A stretch of 64,000 nucleotides of DNA from DASPKT01 sp035626475 (GTDB taxonomy: Bacteria > Pseudomonadota > Alphaproteobacteria > Azospirillales > Azospirillaceae), in assembly GCA_035626475.1 (NCBI GenBank), contig DASPNP010000022.1, positions 1 through 64,000 on the forward strand, read 5' to 3'. Under the pieces are notes generated by a model. It was not told the DNA's origin and did not search any database. It saw only the letters and a program-made list of their open reading frames with translations. The position numbers and the translations under genes are program-made. Positions 1 through 8,020 of the stretch are shown here, one piece after another (positions within the stretch are counted from its first letter, which is position 1; the number at the start of each line of letters is the position of its first letter).

Positions 1-95
1 TTACCGGTGATGGCTGCTTCTCCATAAGCCTATGACAGAGCACGCGTTTATGGCATTATGGGAAAGCAGAGGAAACGCCGGAAATCCTCTGACCA

Positions 96-145
96 ATGCC
101 CTCCGAAGGCAGAGGTCGTACGTTCGAATCGTATCGGGTTCGCCA
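96..145 (+). pseudogene. 3' fragment of tRNA-Arg(CCG), possible integration (att) site
   Basis: The stretch reads as the 3' half of a tRNA. There is an anticodon loop CTCCGAA (101-107, anticodon CCG) with a partial stem, a five-base variable loop, a perfect-length T arm with TTCGAAT loop (118-134), the acceptor 3' strand CGGGTTC (135-141), a discriminator G and encoded CCA (143-145). The matching 5' acceptor strand GAACCCG and a D arm are absent upstream, so this is not a complete gene. Integrative elements that use a tRNA 3' end leave such a fragment at the far junction. No integrase is visible, so the att role is inferred. Confidence 0.55.
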
Positions 146-316
146 GCCTTCCCCTTGCACGCCATGATCCACCGACGATCCGCGGCCGCACGGCTTTCCG
201 CGGGCGCTCGCCACCCTCATTGACGCGCTTGAGGATTTGAGGCAACCCTCAAGGCCGGAGGGGCCGCAGGGGTGGTTCCGCCGCAGCGGGGGCTCAAGTT
301 GGGCGACGAGGATCGG

Positions 317-1267
317 ATGGACGGCGGGCGCCTCAGGGCGCTGCGCGAGAGCCGCGGGCAGAGCCAGGGGGAGTTCGCGGAGTGGCTGAACCGGCAGTTG
401 GGCCGGCGCTACGACAACGCCACCATCAGCCGGTGGGAATCGGGGGCCGAGCGCATCCCGGCCAAGGTGGCGGAGCACCTCTCCCGCGAGGCGGGGCGGC
501 CGGCCCGGGTGGTTGCGGTCGCCAACCAGAAGGGCGGCGTCGCCAAGACCACCACCACGGTCAACTTGGCCGTCGCCCTGGCGGAGCAGAAGCGCCGCGT
601 CCTGGTCATCGACGTCGACCCGCAGTCGACCGCCACCGAGGCGCTGGGCATCGACCCGCTGGAGGTCCAGGATGCCGGGCTGGGGCTGGAGGACGTGCTG
701 TTCGGCGACGCCGAATTGGCTGCCGCCGTACGAAAGGCCGGCGCCATCGACCTGCTGCCCTGCACCATCAAGCTGGCCGACGCCGCGCTGAAGATCCTGC
801 TGGACCCGGACGAGGGCCGCTTCCTGCTGCGCGACCGGCTGGAGGAGGTGCGCGGCCAGTACGACTTCATCCTGCTGGACTGCCCGCCGGACCTGGGCAT
901 GCTGACCATCAGCGCCCTGATCGCCGCGGACGAGGTGCTGATCCCCTCCAAGATGGGCCGCTACGACGTGCGCGGCATCCCGCAGCTGTTCGAGACGGTG
1001 TCGCGGGTGCGCAAGCGCAACAATCCGGAGCTGCGGGTGCTGGGCATCGTCCCCACCATCTACAACAAGAGCCATTCGGTGGAGGCGCAGGTGCTGGACG
1101 ATCTCCGGTCCTCCCTCGACGGCCGCACCCGCTTCTTCGAGCCCATCGCCCGCAGCACGACCATCGAGCAGGCCGTCTATGCCGGCCACATCCCGATCTC
1201 CGTGCTGCCCAAGCGCAACCCCATCGGCGGCTACCGCGACCTCGCCAAGGAGATCGTCCATGCCTGA
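317..1267 (+). CDS. parA: ParA-type partition ATPase with N-terminal XRE helix-turn-helix
   Basis: This is a partition ATPase of the MinD/ParA family. Residues about 1-50 form an XRE-like helix-turn-helix (NATISRWESG), followed by the deviant Walker A motif KGGVAKTTTT, the Walker A' strand VIDVDPQ and the Walker B strand ILLDCPP. The HTH probably allows autorepression, as in plasmid ParA proteins with N-terminal DNA-binding domains. I chose ATG 317 because GAGG lies five bases upstream and because it starts just before the HTH; an in-frame start at 272 is also possible. It is the first gene of a three-gene operon; its 3' end overlaps the next gene by eight bases. The chromosomal ParA form usually lacks the HTH, which favours a plasmid, chromid or integrated element. 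Confidence 0.88.
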   Translation: MDGGRLRALRESRGQSQGEFAEWLNRQLGRRYDNATISRWESGAERIPAKVAEHLSREAGRPARVVAVANQKGGVAKTTTTVNLAVALAEQKRRVLVIDVDPQSTATEALGIDPLEVQDAGLGLEDVLFGDAELAAAVRKAGAIDLLPCTIKLADAALKILLDPDEGRFLLRDRLEEVRGQYDFILLDCPPDLGMLTISALIAADEVLIPSKMGRYDVRGIPQLFETVSRVRKRNNPELRVLGIVPTIYNKSHSVEAQVLDDLRSSLDGRTRFFEPIARSTTIEQAVYAGHIPISVLPKRNPIGGYRDLAKEIVHA

Positions 1268-2000
1268 CGGGGAGAGGACACACCCCCTTCCGCCTCTCCA
1301 TCGCTATGTACTGGACGAGAACGGCGTCACCGATGCGGAGACGCTCAAGTTGGCCCGTGACAGGGCCGCGGTGCTGCGATCGGTCCACCAGTCCATGCCG
1401 GTGGATGGCCCCTGGGTTGAGCGGCGGGTGGCTGCGATGATCCGGTCCTGGCTTCCACCCGGCGTCCAGGTCTCAATGAACGCCCAACTCGCCGATCCCG
1501 ATCGGCCAAAGCTGCGAAGCTGCTCCTGGGACATCATCATTCATGATCCGGTCGGACCCGAGTGGGGATGCCCACCGCCGCCGGACATGATGGCGGGATT
1601 TCCGCTCGTTCCGACACCGCTGGCCTACGCGGCCATCGACACGAAGGGCTTCCTCGATCCTGGTGGAGCGCGGGAGTATGTGGCTGGGCGGGCATTTAAC
1701 CATCTGAACGATTGCACGTTGCCGCAACTCGACATTCTTCACCCCACGGTCATACCGATCCTGCTGGTGATGGCCACATCCGGCGCCGCGGCGACCCTGG
1801 AAGCCGCCGTAAAGGAAAGCCTGAAATTGTTCTGCCTGGGCAAGGTGCAGGCGACCCCGGTGGCCGATGGCGAGAGCCGGGTGATCACCTGGACTCTGGT
1901 CGGCGGGCATGGCGCCGACCTGCCTTTGCAGCGCCTCAGGCGGACCATAATGCGCGCCATGGAACAGCGGACAGAAAACCAGGAGATAGCGCATGCGTAA
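1260..2000 (+). CDS. DUF6602-like protein (possible nuclease fold) inside the par operon
   Basis: The protein has about 246 residues. Its middle resembles DUF6602: a leader (IRSWLPPGVQVSM), then SWDIIIHDP, then a hydrophobic stretch ending AAIDTKGFLD. The spaced Asp and the D-x-K pair look like the core of a PD-(D/E)XK nuclease fold, with Asp where the family usually has Glu. The ATG at 1260 overlaps the parA stop and the gene overlaps parB at its 3' end, so it is translated as part of the par operon. Its role there is unknown: accessory partition factor, addiction or defence nuclease are all possible. Family assignment is by eye and the nuclease activity is inference. Confidence 0.65.
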   Translation: MPDGERTHPLPPLHRYVLDENGVTDAETLKLARDRAAVLRSVHQSMPVDGPWVERRVAAMIRSWLPPGVQVSMNAQLADPDRPKLRSCSWDIIIHDPVGPEWGCPPPPDMMAGFPLVPTPLAYAAIDTKGFLDPGGAREYVAGRAFNHLNDCTLPQLDILHPTVIPILLVMATSGAAATLEAAVKESLKLFCLGKVQATPVADGESRVITWTLVGGHGADLPLQRLRRTIMRAMEQRTENQEIAHA

Positions 2001-2862
2001 CTGGAAGAAGGGCACCGGCGGCGCCGCCATCGGCCGGGACATCGAGCGCACGGCCAAGGCTGCCCTGTTCGGCGAGGATGATGGCTTGGAGATGCTGGAG
2101 CTGCCGCTGGACGCGGTGGAGCCGAACCCCGACCAGCCGCGCCGCCATTTCGACGCGGACGACCTCGCCGCCCTGGCGCAGAGCATCCGGCAGGTGGGGC
2201 AGCTGCAGCCGATCGGCGTCACCCGCATCCCCGGCAGCCGCCCCTGGCGCTACCGCATCGCCTTCGGCGAGCGGCGCTGGCGGGCGGTGCCGATGGCGGG
2301 GCTGGAGCGCATCCGCGCCGTGGTGCTGCCCGACGGCGCCGATGCCGGCCTGGTCGCGGTGATCGAGAACCTCCAGCGCAGCGATCTGCGCCCGGTGGAG
2401 GAGGCGCAGGCCTTCCGCCGGCTGATGGAGACGCACGGCTTCAGCCAGGAGCGGCTGGGCGAGGCCATCGGCCGCAGCCTGACCCAGGTGAACCAGACGC
2501 TGGCGCTGCTGCGGCTGCACCCCGACATCCAGGAGGCGCTGCAGGCCGGCGGGGCGGAGGTGCCGCGCTCGGTGCTGCTGGAACTGGCGCGCATGGACGA
2601 TGCCGAGGGGCAGCTCGCCCTCTGGCACCAGGCGCGCGGCGGCGGGCTGACGGCCGTGGAGGCGCGCGCCGCCCGCCGCGGCGCCCCCGCTCCGGCACCC
2701 GTGACGGGCACGGCCCGCGCCCGGCCCGGCCGCTCGGCATTGGTCGCCGGCGCCAGGAGCCTCGCCAAGGCGCTGGACGCCTCGGGGGGCGCGCTGGCAC
2801 CGGAGGAACGTGAGGCGCTGGCCGATCTTCAAGAGCGCCTGGCGGCATTGCTGGGGCGCTGA
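1993..2862 (+). CDS. parB: ParB/Spo0J-family partition protein
   Basis: This is the centromere-binding partner of the upstream ParA. The ParB nuclease/CTPase-like domain spans about residues 35-130, with the box FGERRWRA (canonical GERRxRA) and the conserved IENLQRSDLRPVEEA segment. It is followed by the HTH region (GRSLTQVNQTLALLRL) that reads the parS site. The C-terminal part is Ala/Arg-rich and ends in a leucine-rich dimerisation segment. At 289 residues it has the normal length. The start ATG overlaps the preceding gene by eight bases. A repeated 14-bp palindrome at 3683, 3729 and 5302 is a candidate binding site. Confidence 0.92.
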   Translation: MRNWKKGTGGAAIGRDIERTAKAALFGEDDGLEMLELPLDAVEPNPDQPRRHFDADDLAALAQSIRQVGQLQPIGVTRIPGSRPWRYRIAFGERRWRAVPMAGLERIRAVVLPDGADAGLVAVIENLQRSDLRPVEEAQAFRRLMETHGFSQERLGEAIGRSLTQVNQTLALLRLHPDIQEALQAGGAEVPRSVLLELARMDDAEGQLALWHQARGGGLTAVEARAARRGAPAPAPVTGTARARPGRSALVAGARSLAKALDASGGALAPEEREALADLQERLAALLGR

Positions 2863-2944
2863 GGGCGGGGTGGACGGAAGGGCGACGCCGTCGCATCGTC
2901 CTCCCCTCCCCTGCCCCGCAGGCATCGCCCCGAGGACCAGACCC

Positions 2945-3655
2945 ATGACCGACCTGTCCCGCTTCCCCATCACCGGCCGCTGGCCGGCGGCGCATCCCGA
3001 CCGCATCCAGCTCTACTCCACCCCGACGCCGAACGGCGTGAAGGTGTCGATCGCGCTGGAGGAGCTGGGGCTGCCCTACGAGCCGCACTTCGTCGACATC
3101 GGGGCGAACGAGACCTGGGGGCCGGAATTCCTGTCGCTGAACCCGAACGGCAAGATCCCCGCCATCATCGACCCTGATGGACCGGAAGGCGCGCCGGTCG
3201 GCCTGTTCGAGTCCGGTGCCATCCTGCTCTATCTGGCGGAGAAGACCGGCAAGCTGCTGCCGAGCGCGCCGACGGCCCGCATCGAGACGATCCAGTGGGT
3301 CTTCTTCCAGATGGCCTCGGTCGGCCCGATGTTCGGGCAGCTGGGCTTCTTCCACAAGTTCGCCGGCCGCGAGATCGAGGACAAGCGGCCGCTGAACCGC
3401 TATGCCGGCGAGACCAAGCGCCTGCTGAGCGTGCTGGAGGGCCGCCTCGCCGACCGCCCCTGGATCATGGGAGACGAGTACAGCATCGCCGATATCGCGC
3501 TCATGGGCTGGGTGCGCAACCTCATCGGCTTCTACGATGCCGGGCATTTGGTGGACTACGGCGCGCTGAGGAACGTACCCGCCTGGCTGGAGCGCTGCCT
3601 GGCCCGCCCGGCGGTGCAGCGCGGCCTGACCATTCCGGCGCGCCCGGGCGCCTGA
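2945..3655 (+). CDS. Glutathione S-transferase, YfcG/Ure2-like
   Basis: This is a cytosolic glutathione transferase of about 236 residues. The N-terminal thioredoxin-like domain contains YSTPTPNGVKV, the pattern of the YfcG/YghU (Nu-class, Ure2p-like) group. The conserved NPNGKIPAI loop and FESGAIL form the glutathione site, and an all-helical C-terminal domain follows with the typical SIADIALMGW capping motif. Proteins of this group act as glutathione-dependent disulfide reductases. ATG 2945 begins about 80 bases after parB, in the same direction. It is probably transcribed from its own promoter and is not an obvious partition gene. Confidence 0.88.
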   Translation: MTDLSRFPITGRWPAAHPDRIQLYSTPTPNGVKVSIALEELGLPYEPHFVDIGANETWGPEFLSLNPNGKIPAIIDPDGPEGAPVGLFESGAILLYLAEKTGKLLPSAPTARIETIQWVFFQMASVGPMFGQLGFFHKFAGREIEDKRPLNRYAGETKRLLSVLEGRLADRPWIMGDEYSIADIALMGWVRNLIGFYDAGHLVDYGALRNVPAWLERCLARPAVQRGLTIPARPGA

Positions 3656-3682
3656 TCCGCTTCCGTCGTGGCGGAGGGCGCC

Positions 3683-3742
3683 TCGTTACGTAACAAGGCC
3701 GCCCTTTCGGTTCGTCACAAAGACCAGTTCGTTACGTAACAA
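3683..3742. repeat. Two copies of palindrome TCGTTACGTAACAA, candidate parS or operator
   Basis: TCGTTACGTAACAA occurs at 3683-3696 and 3729-3742, 46 bases apart centre to centre, just after the glutathione transferase gene. The core GTTACGTAAC is a perfect 10-bp palindrome. A third identical copy lies at 5302-5315. Clustering next to parAB suggests a ParB-binding centromere, but a TetR-like operator is equally possible from sequence alone. Confidence 0.5.
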
Positions 3743-3777
3743 CGCCCCTCGCTGTGCGGAGCATACCGGAGCCACGG

Positions 3778-3907
3778 CGTGGTGCGTGCTTCGACAAGCT
3801 CAGCATGAGGACGGTTGGTTCCAGGCACAGCTGGTCTCATGCCTTACCAGCCCGGCCGGGCGCAGCAATAACCCCCTCATGCTGAGCTTGTCGAAGCACG
3901 CACCACG
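3778..3907. repeat. 33-bp perfect inverted repeat (REP-like) in a convergent gap
   Basis: Positions 3778-3810 are the exact reverse complement of 3875-3907, separated by 64 bases. The arm contains GCTTCGACAAGCTCAGCATG, a sequence I recognise as widespread intergenic repeat DNA in alphaproteobacteria. It lies between the convergent glutathione transferase and guanylyltransferase genes and could act as a two-way terminator. The rest of the 3656-3940 gap holds the two palindromes described separately and no gene. Confidence 0.85.
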
Positions 3908-3940
3908 CGAGAGCTTCCACGGAGTACCGCCCCCCCTGCC

Positions 3941-5080
3941 CTACCGGGTGGTGCGGGTGCCTTCGGGCCGACCTTCCTTCTTCAGGCGCGAGACGATCTG
4001 CTTGACCTCCTGCGCCTTGTCCTTGTGCGCCACCAGCACGGCGTCGCCGGTGACGACCACGACCAGGTCCTCCACCCCGATCAGCGCCGTCAGCATGCCG
4101 TCGGAGCGCACCAGATTGCCCCGGCTGCCGACCATCATGACGTCGCCGGCGGCGGCGTTGCCATCACCGTCCTTGGCGGCGATATCCCAGAGCGCAGGCC
4201 AGGCGCCGACATCGGTCCAGCCCATCTCCGCCGGCACCACGGCGGCGCGGTCGGTCCGCTCCATCACGGCGTAGTCGACCGAGATGTCCGGCGCCTGGGC
4301 GAAGGCGTCGGCGTCCAGCGCCAGCACGGCGCCGTCGCGGCGCCCGGCCCGCACGGCGGCCTGGGCCGCCGCCAGCACGTCCGGCGCGTGACGCTCCAGC
4401 TCGGCCAGCAGCACGCCGACCGGGAACAGGAACATGCCGCTGTTCCAGGAATACTCGCCGCTGGCCAGGAAGGACTCGGCCTTGGCGCGGTCCGGCTTCT
4501 CGGCGAACTCGGCCACGCGGTAGGCGCCCGGCACGCCCGTCAGGTCGCCGCCGCGCCGGATATAGCCGTAGCCCGTCTCCGGCCGATCGGGCGTGATGCC
4601 GAAGGTGACGAGATTGCCCGCCGCCGCTGCCTTCTCCGCGGTGGATACGGCGGCCAGGAAGGCGTCGGTATCGCGGATGAAATGGTCGGCCGGCAGCACC
4701 AGCAGCAGCGCCTCGGGATCGATCTCGGCCGCCAGGACCGCGACCGCCGCCACCGCCGGCGCGGTGTTGCGGCCCATCGGCTCCAGCGCCACCGCCGCCG
4801 GCGCGATGCCGGCCTCGGCCAGCTGCGCCTCGATGGCGTCGCGGTGCGCGCCGTTGCAGATCACCAGCGGTGCGCGGAAGCGCTCGGCCGCGGCGACGCG
4901 CAGCGCCGTGTCCTGGATCATGGTGCGCTCGCCGCACAGCGGCAGCAGCTGCTTCGGCCGGTCCTCGCGCGACAGCGGCCAGAGCCGTGACCCGGCGCCG
5001 CCGGACAGCAGCACGGGCATGATGGTCGGCGCGGAGGCGGAGCGCTTCGTCTCCAGCAGGGCGTCGGGCGAGATCGGCAT
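3941..5080 (-). CDS. manC: Mannose-1-phosphate guanylyltransferase
   Basis: The enzyme makes GDP-mannose from mannose-1-phosphate and GTP for polysaccharide synthesis. The N-terminal nucleotidyltransferase signature LLSGGAGSRLWPLSR and the following RPKQLLPL are clear, as is the central FAEKPDRAKAESFL segment. At about 379 residues it contains only the guanylyltransferase and short beta-helix part; the C-terminal isomerase domain of bifunctional AlgA/ManC (about 480 residues) is absent. ATG 5080 was chosen because GAGGAAGAG sits just upstream and because the conserved domain starts soon after; longer in-frame starts exist. It lies apart from the only other polysaccharide gene in the window, the pyruvyltransferase at 44 kb. 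Confidence 0.9.
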   Translation of the reverse strand: MPISPDALLETKRSASAPTIMPVLLSGGAGSRLWPLSREDRPKQLLPLCGERTMIQDTALRVAAAERFRAPLVICNGAHRDAIEAQLAEAGIAPAAVALEPMGRNTAPAVAAVAVLAAEIDPEALLLVLPADHFIRDTDAFLAAVSTAEKAAAAGNLVTFGITPDRPETGYGYIRRGGDLTGVPGAYRVAEFAEKPDRAKAESFLASGEYSWNSGMFLFPVGVLLAELERHAPDVLAAAQAAVRAGRRDGAVLALDADAFAQAPDISVDYAVMERTDRAAVVPAEMGWTDVGAWPALWDIAAKDGDGNAAAGDVMMVGSRGNLVRSDGMLTALIGVEDLVVVVTGDAVLVAHKDKAQEVKQIVSRLKKEGRPEGTRTTR

Positions 5081-5301
5081 GGGCACTCTTCCTCGGCAAT
5101 GATGCGCAAGCGGCGGGACGAGCGCCTGGGCGCCGGTCCACGCCATTAACGCCGGGCGGGGGCGGTGCGCCTGCCGGAAAACGGGGGTGCGGCGCGCCCA
5201 TTCGGGCGACCTCGGGCGCGGGAGGCGGCAGGCTCCCCGCCCGGCTAGGGGCTGGCATGGCAGCATGCCATCATCACTGACTTCCACCATGCCACCCACC
5301 G

Positions 5302-5315
5302 CTCGTTACGTAACA
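5302..5315. promoter_or_regulatory. Third copy of TCGTTACGTAACAA
   Basis: Identical to the 14-mers at 3683 and 3729. It lies in the gap between manC (starting at 5080, leftward) and the end of the DUF1612 gene. The rest of the 5081-5326 gap shows no gene. Candidate parS or operator. Confidence 0.5.
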
Positions 5316-5326
5316 AGATCGGCGCG

Positions 5327-6598
5327 TCAGCGCAGCTCGTCCGCCAGGAAGACGCGGACGCCGCCGATCCTGCCGGTCTCGCGCAGAATACGGTGGCGGA
5401 CCAGCTCCTCCACCATCTTGTCGGCGGCGACGAAGCTCACGCCCAGGCGCCGCTGCAGATGGCGGACGGTGACGGCGGGATACCCAGGCAGCAGGTCCAG
5501 GAGCTGCGGCAGGTGGCTGCCCCGCCGGCGCTGCCCCAGCCGGTCGCCCCAGGCGCGCCGCAGGCGCGCCAGCGCGTCCAGCCGGCCGAGCTCCCCCTCG
5601 ACGGCGCCCGAGGCGAGCCGCGCAATCCAGCCCACCCAGCCGCCGCCGGACAGGCAGTGGCGATAGGCCAGCATGTCCCGCTCGATCGCCGGAGAGACGG
5701 GGAGCGCCGCCGGCACGCGGCAGCTGCGGGCCACCAGGAAGGGCAGGGCGCAGCGGGCGAACCGGCCGGCCGGCGAGGGCGCCGCCGCCTCCGCCATGTG
5801 CCGGCGGATGGCGAGGCTCATCAGATCCTCCTCCGTGCGCGGCGCCGGGGTGCCAGCGTCCGGCAGAAGGCCGGGATCGTGCAGCCGCGCCATCGCCGCC
5901 GCCGCTCCCAGCAGCCCCGGTTCCCGCAGCGCCTCGTCCACCGCCTGGGCGAGATCGGAGAAGAGGGCGGGGCGCGTGCCGCCGGCCCGGGGTGCCAGCG
6001 CGTCCCACAGCGCCGCGAACCAGGCGGAGGAGAGCGGCGGCGCCGTCACCTGCGCCGGGGGTCCACCGGCCGCTGGGACGGGCGCGGCGTCGGCCTCCTC
6101 GGCCAGCCAGGCCTCCAGATCCGCCACCGCCGCCTTCGCCGCCGACAGGGCCGACGCCCCCGCATCCGGCAGCATGCCACGCGGCACGGGCAGGGGCAGG
6201 GACGGCGGCTCGGCGGCCTTGGTCGTCCGGGCGTTCCGCGCCTTGGCCGGCCCGTCCTCGCCCACCGCCGCCGGGCGGCTGCCGAACCCCACCAGGGCCA
6301 GCGCCTCCGCCACGTCGACCGCATCGAGCACGGCGGCGCGCATGGGAGGAGGGGCGAAGGCCATGTCGAGGCTTCCCATCGCCAGCTCGTCCCAGGCGAG
6401 GGTCGCCCCGTCGATCCGGACGGAAGCGAGCGCCTCGCGTCGAGCCCGCTCGGCCGCATGCCAGACGGCGGAGCCGGGCGCGCGCGCCAGCGCCTCGGCG
6501 AACCGGCCGAGCGCCCGTTCGGCCGCGAAAAGCTCGGCCAGGACCGAGCGGGAGAGGGGAGGGGACTCCGACGCCACGGATTTGACCTGCGGCTTCAA
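5327..6598 (-). CDS. DUF1612-type protein with C-terminal helix-turn-helix (RHE_PE00001 family)
   Basis: The protein has about 423 residues, is Ala-rich, and has two recognisable parts. The N-terminal region (about 15-110) carries conserved ARREALASVRIDGATL and LDAVDVAEAL segments, and the C-terminal third matches the DUF1612/HTH part, with the helix-turn-helix in GYPAVTVRHLQRRLGVS. Proteins of this kind are common on rhizobial and related plasmids; their function is not established. The C-terminal HTH suggests DNA binding. No ATG begins the conserved part: TTG 6598 or GTG 6577 are the likely starts. Its closeness to parAB supports a plasmid or element origin of this end of the window. Confidence 0.75.
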   Translation of the reverse strand: MKPQVKSVASESPPLSRSVLAELFAAERALGRFAEALARAPGSAVWHAAERARREALASVRIDGATLAWDELAMGSLDMAFAPPPMRAAVLDAVDVAEALALVGFGSRPAAVGEDGPAKARNARTTKAAEPPSLPLPVPRGMLPDAGASALSAAKAAVADLEAWLAEEADAAPVPAAGGPPAQVTAPPLSSAWFAALWDALAPRAGGTRPALFSDLAQAVDEALREPGLLGAAAAMARLHDPGLLPDAGTPAPRTEEDLMSLAIRRHMAEAAAPSPAGRFARCALPFLVARSCRVPAALPVSPAIERDMLAYRHCLSGGGWVGWIARLASGAVEGELGRLDALARLRRAWGDRLGQRRRGSHLPQLLDLLPGYPAVTVRHLQRRLGVSFVAADKMVEELVRHRILRETGRIGGVRVFLADELR

Positions 6599-6685
6599 TC
6601 ACTTGCCCGGCCATTAAACCTTATCGGCCGGAAAGATCAACAAGTCGGAGCCCGCACTAGACGGATGGCCGAAGCGGCGGCCTCC

Positions 6686-7243
6686 TTACCCGGCCGGAGC
6701 CGTGCCGGGGCGGAGATAGGCGAACATGTGCGGCACCAGATCGGCCTTGCCGAGAGCCACCCCGTTGGCGCGGAGGATGGAATAGGCGACGACCAGGTGG
6801 AAGTAGAACTGCGGCAGGAGCCAGTCGCGGACATAAGTGTGGCCGGTCATGTCGAAGACCATGCCGTTGGGCAGGTCCAGGGCGACCGGCATGTCTCCGG
6901 CGCCACCTGCCGCGCCCGGCGCCGCGAGGGCCGCAATGGTTTCGGCGATGCGCGCCTTCGCCTCGGCCAGGGTCATCGGAACGGCCTCGGCGCCCGCATT
7001 GCGCTGCCGCAGCGCCTCCTCCGGCACCGCCTCGCCCCGCAGCCGGTGCACGCCTTCCCGCGCCTGGAAACAGGCGAACGCGACCTGGGACGACAGGGGG
7101 AACATGTCAGGGGCGAGCCGCAGCGCCATGACTCCGTTCCCATCCTCCCCACGCGACGCGGCATGGGCATCCGCCTTGTCCAGCCAGCCGGAGAGGGCCC
7201 GCAGCATCTGGGTGAAGGTCGGCAGGAGCAGCTCGTCGATCAT
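6686..7243 (-). CDS. DUF1993 family protein
   Basis: A cytosolic protein of about 185 residues that starts with the family hallmark pattern (PTFTQMLRALSGWLDKA) and ends with the conserved HTYVRDWLLPQFYFHL and LGKADLVPHMF segments, so it is full length. DUF1993 proteins have a four-helix DinB-like look and unknown function. ATG 7243 follows GGAAGG and precedes the domain directly. It stands alone between the DUF1612 gene and the rightward DUF454 gene. Confidence 0.85.
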   Translation of the reverse strand: MIDELLLPTFTQMLRALSGWLDKADAHAASRGEDGNGVMALRLAPDMFPLSSQVAFACFQAREGVHRLRGEAVPEEALRQRNAGAEAVPMTLAEAKARIAETIAALAAPGAAGGAGDMPVALDLPNGMVFDMTGHTYVRDWLLPQFYFHLVVAYSILRANGVALGKADLVPHMFAYLRPGTAPAG

Positions 7244-7444
7244 GGTCGCCTTCCGGGCAGGGGTTCGGGAATTGTGCGGTCGGTCAGGCAACATGATGGA
7301 TCGGCGGCCGCGTCAGCCGCAACAGGCGTCGTGCCCCGGCCGCTCCGCCCGGCCCCATCGGGAACGGAATTCAGGTGCGCGGCGGCGCGGCGGCGGCTAA
7401 CGAGTGTCCTGGCAGGCGCGAAGGCGTGCCGGAACGGGGACGGG

Positions 7445-7888
7445 ATGGCCGGGGACGGGGAGAGGAACGGGAGCGGGAGAGGGGCGCGGCTGCGGCGCTG
7501 GCTGCTGCGCGGGCTGGGCTATGCCTGCCTGGGGCTGGGGGCGGCCGGGGCGTTCCTGCCGCTGCTGCCGACGACGCCGTTCCTGCTGGTGGCCGTCTGG
7601 GCCTTCGCCAGCACCGACCCGGCGCTGGTCGCGCGCATCGAGAGGTCGCCGCTGTTCGGCCCGCCGCTCGCCACCTGGCGGCGGGAGCGCGCCATCCCGA
7701 TCGGGGCCAAGCGGGCGGCGCTGGGCAGCATGGCTGCGGCGGCGCTGCTGATCCTCTTCCTGGACACGCCCTGGCTGGTGAAGGCCCTGGTGCTGGGCAT
7801 CCTCGCCACGGTCGCGATCTTCATCGCCACCCGGCCCCGCCCGGCGGGCACCGGCCAGAAAGCGCAGCGCGACCGCTCCGATGGGTAG
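7445..7888 (+). CDS. DUF454 family inner-membrane protein (YbaN-like)
   Basis: A small membrane protein of 147 residues. After a basic N-terminus it contains the YbaN/DUF454 core: GYACLGLGAAGAFLPLLPTT, then the conserved LLVAVWAFASTDP region, a soluble loop with SPLFGPPLATWRRERAIP, and two further membrane segments. Function of the family is unknown. ATG 7445 lies at the start of a basic, Gly-rich leader. It is divergent from the DUF1993 gene, with about 200 bases between them that hold no gene. Confidence 0.82.
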   Translation: MAGDGERNGSGRGARLRRWLLRGLGYACLGLGAAGAFLPLLPTTPFLLVAVWAFASTDPALVARIERSPLFGPPLATWRRERAIPIGAKRAALGSMAAAALLILFLDTPWLVKALVLGILATVAIFIATRPRPAGTGQKAQRDRSDG

Positions 7889-7922
7889 ATTTGGCTCCTG
7901 GTGCGGAGCCGGGGAGGGCACC

Positions 7923-8006
7923 CGTAGGTCGCATGGAGGCGGGGCCGCAATGCGACACGCCAAGGCCAGGCAACGTCGCATTGCGCTCCGCTCCATGCGA
8001 CCTACG
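7923..8006. repeat. REP-like imperfect inverted repeat, copy 1
   Basis: CGTAGGTCGCATGGAG at 7923 is mirrored by CTCCATGCGACCTACG ending at 8006. Internal CAATGCGAC and GTCGCATTG also pair. A second copy is at 23528-23611. It separates the convergent DUF454 gene and the norZ operon and could fold into a long hairpin. Confidence 0.85.
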
Positions 8007-8020
8007 TCCACCCACGGCGC

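Noticed and set aside
60..145. A complete tRNA gene at the left end
   Set aside because: No 5' acceptor strand or D arm pairs with the clear 3' half; only a fragment is supported.
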